Shown piece after piece: positions 22,152-22,305 of a DNA stretch of 22,305 bases (position 1 is the stretch's first letter; each line of letters opens with the position of its first letter). The stretch is from Thermoleophilia bacterium UBA6103. GTDB lineage: Bacteria > Actinomycetota > Thermoleophilia > UBA2241. Where the stretch lies: NCBI GenBank assembly GCA_002423545.1, contig DIWP01000013.1:6437-28741 (forward strand), given 5' to 3'. The position numbers and the translations under genes were made by a program. The notes beneath the pieces were generated by a model. The model searched no databases, was not told the origin of the DNA, and saw nothing but the letters and a program-made list of their open reading frames with translations.

Positions 22152-22305
22152 TCATGCCCTCCCATGTCCGAACCGGATCCGAGCCGACGCGATCGCCTCA
22201 AGACCGGCGCCCAGAGTGCCGCCGGCATGTCGTGAGCCGCAGGCGAGCCGTCGCCGACGAGCGTCAGCCCCGCACCGGAGCCCTCACCCCAGGTCCATCA
22301 ACGCA
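22152..22305 (-). pseudogene. Possible frameshifted 3' end of a flavin oxidoreductase gene
   Basis: Reading leftward from the window edge, one frame gives ALMDLG then TGA, a second gives GAGLTLVGDGSPAAHDMPAA, and the first frame resumes with GAGLEAIASARIRFGHGRA and TGA at 22154-22152. Spliced, this resembles the C-terminal segment of FAD-dependent oxidoreductases (LVGDG, then an Ala-rich helix). It needs one extra base near 22285 and one missing base near 22223. It could be a decayed gene, sequencing error, or chance in GC-rich DNA. It converges on pylSc, which would mean pylB does not directly follow. Confidence 0.2.

Noticed and set aside
22143..22305. A plus-strand open frame starting with an ATG that overlaps the pylSc stop (TGATG), a tempting pylB start.
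   Set aside because: Its translation is Arg/Pro/Ser-rich with no radical SAM or other recognisable pattern, and there is no ribosome site.

Overview
The window is a high-GC bacterial chromosome segment with 21 supported protein genes. No rRNA, tRNA, CRISPR array or insertion sequence is visible. The GC content, frequent GTG/TTG starts, stop codons (19 TGA, 2 TAG, no TAA among complete genes) and gene families suggest an anaerobic or microaerobic actinobacterial lineage; that assignment is inference. The genome very probably decodes pyrrolysine: the last complete gene (21258-22142, +) is a bacterial PylSc-type pyrrolysyl-tRNA synthetase with the substrate-pocket Asn, Tyr and Trp intact. The first gene (106-756, -) is a methyltransferase-type corrinoid protein of the family that partners Pyl-containing methylamine methyltransferases. 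No pylT, pylBCD, pylSn or methyltransferase gene lies in the window.

Layout. 1-1248: corrinoid gene on the minus strand, then a 492-bp divergent control region with facing promoter candidates and two strong inverted repeats. 1249-5155 (+): B12-binding radical SAM protein, secreted coiled-coil NlpC/P60 hydrolase, PilT ATPase. 5169-10482 (-): gltX, cysS, rlmB, a YacP/NYN RNase and a SigH-like sigma factor, in the order known from Bacillus, ending at a 13-bp hairpin against pilT. 10660-13761 (+): two tandem, diverged Orn/Lys/Arg decarboxylase paralogues. 13868-14485 (+): a lipoprotein with a strong terminator. 14672-19490 (-): Fe-S-type wHTH regulator, Roadblock-like protein, small membrane protein, TldD, TldE and PyrE; four of these are joined by ATGA overlaps. 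19597-20010 (-): OsmC-like protein. 20170-22142 (+): CwlM-like amidase overlapping pylSc by 4 nt. 22152-22305 (-): possible frameshifted flavoprotein remnant.

How they work together. Most genes are translation, RNA-modification and envelope housekeeping. The corrinoid protein, the B12 radical SAM protein and PylSc point to corrinoid-dependent C1 metabolism fed by methylamines, with the methyltransferase expected outside the window, possibly left of base 1. The TldD/TldE operon, led by a putative Fe-S sensor, looks like a separate regulated peptide-processing unit.
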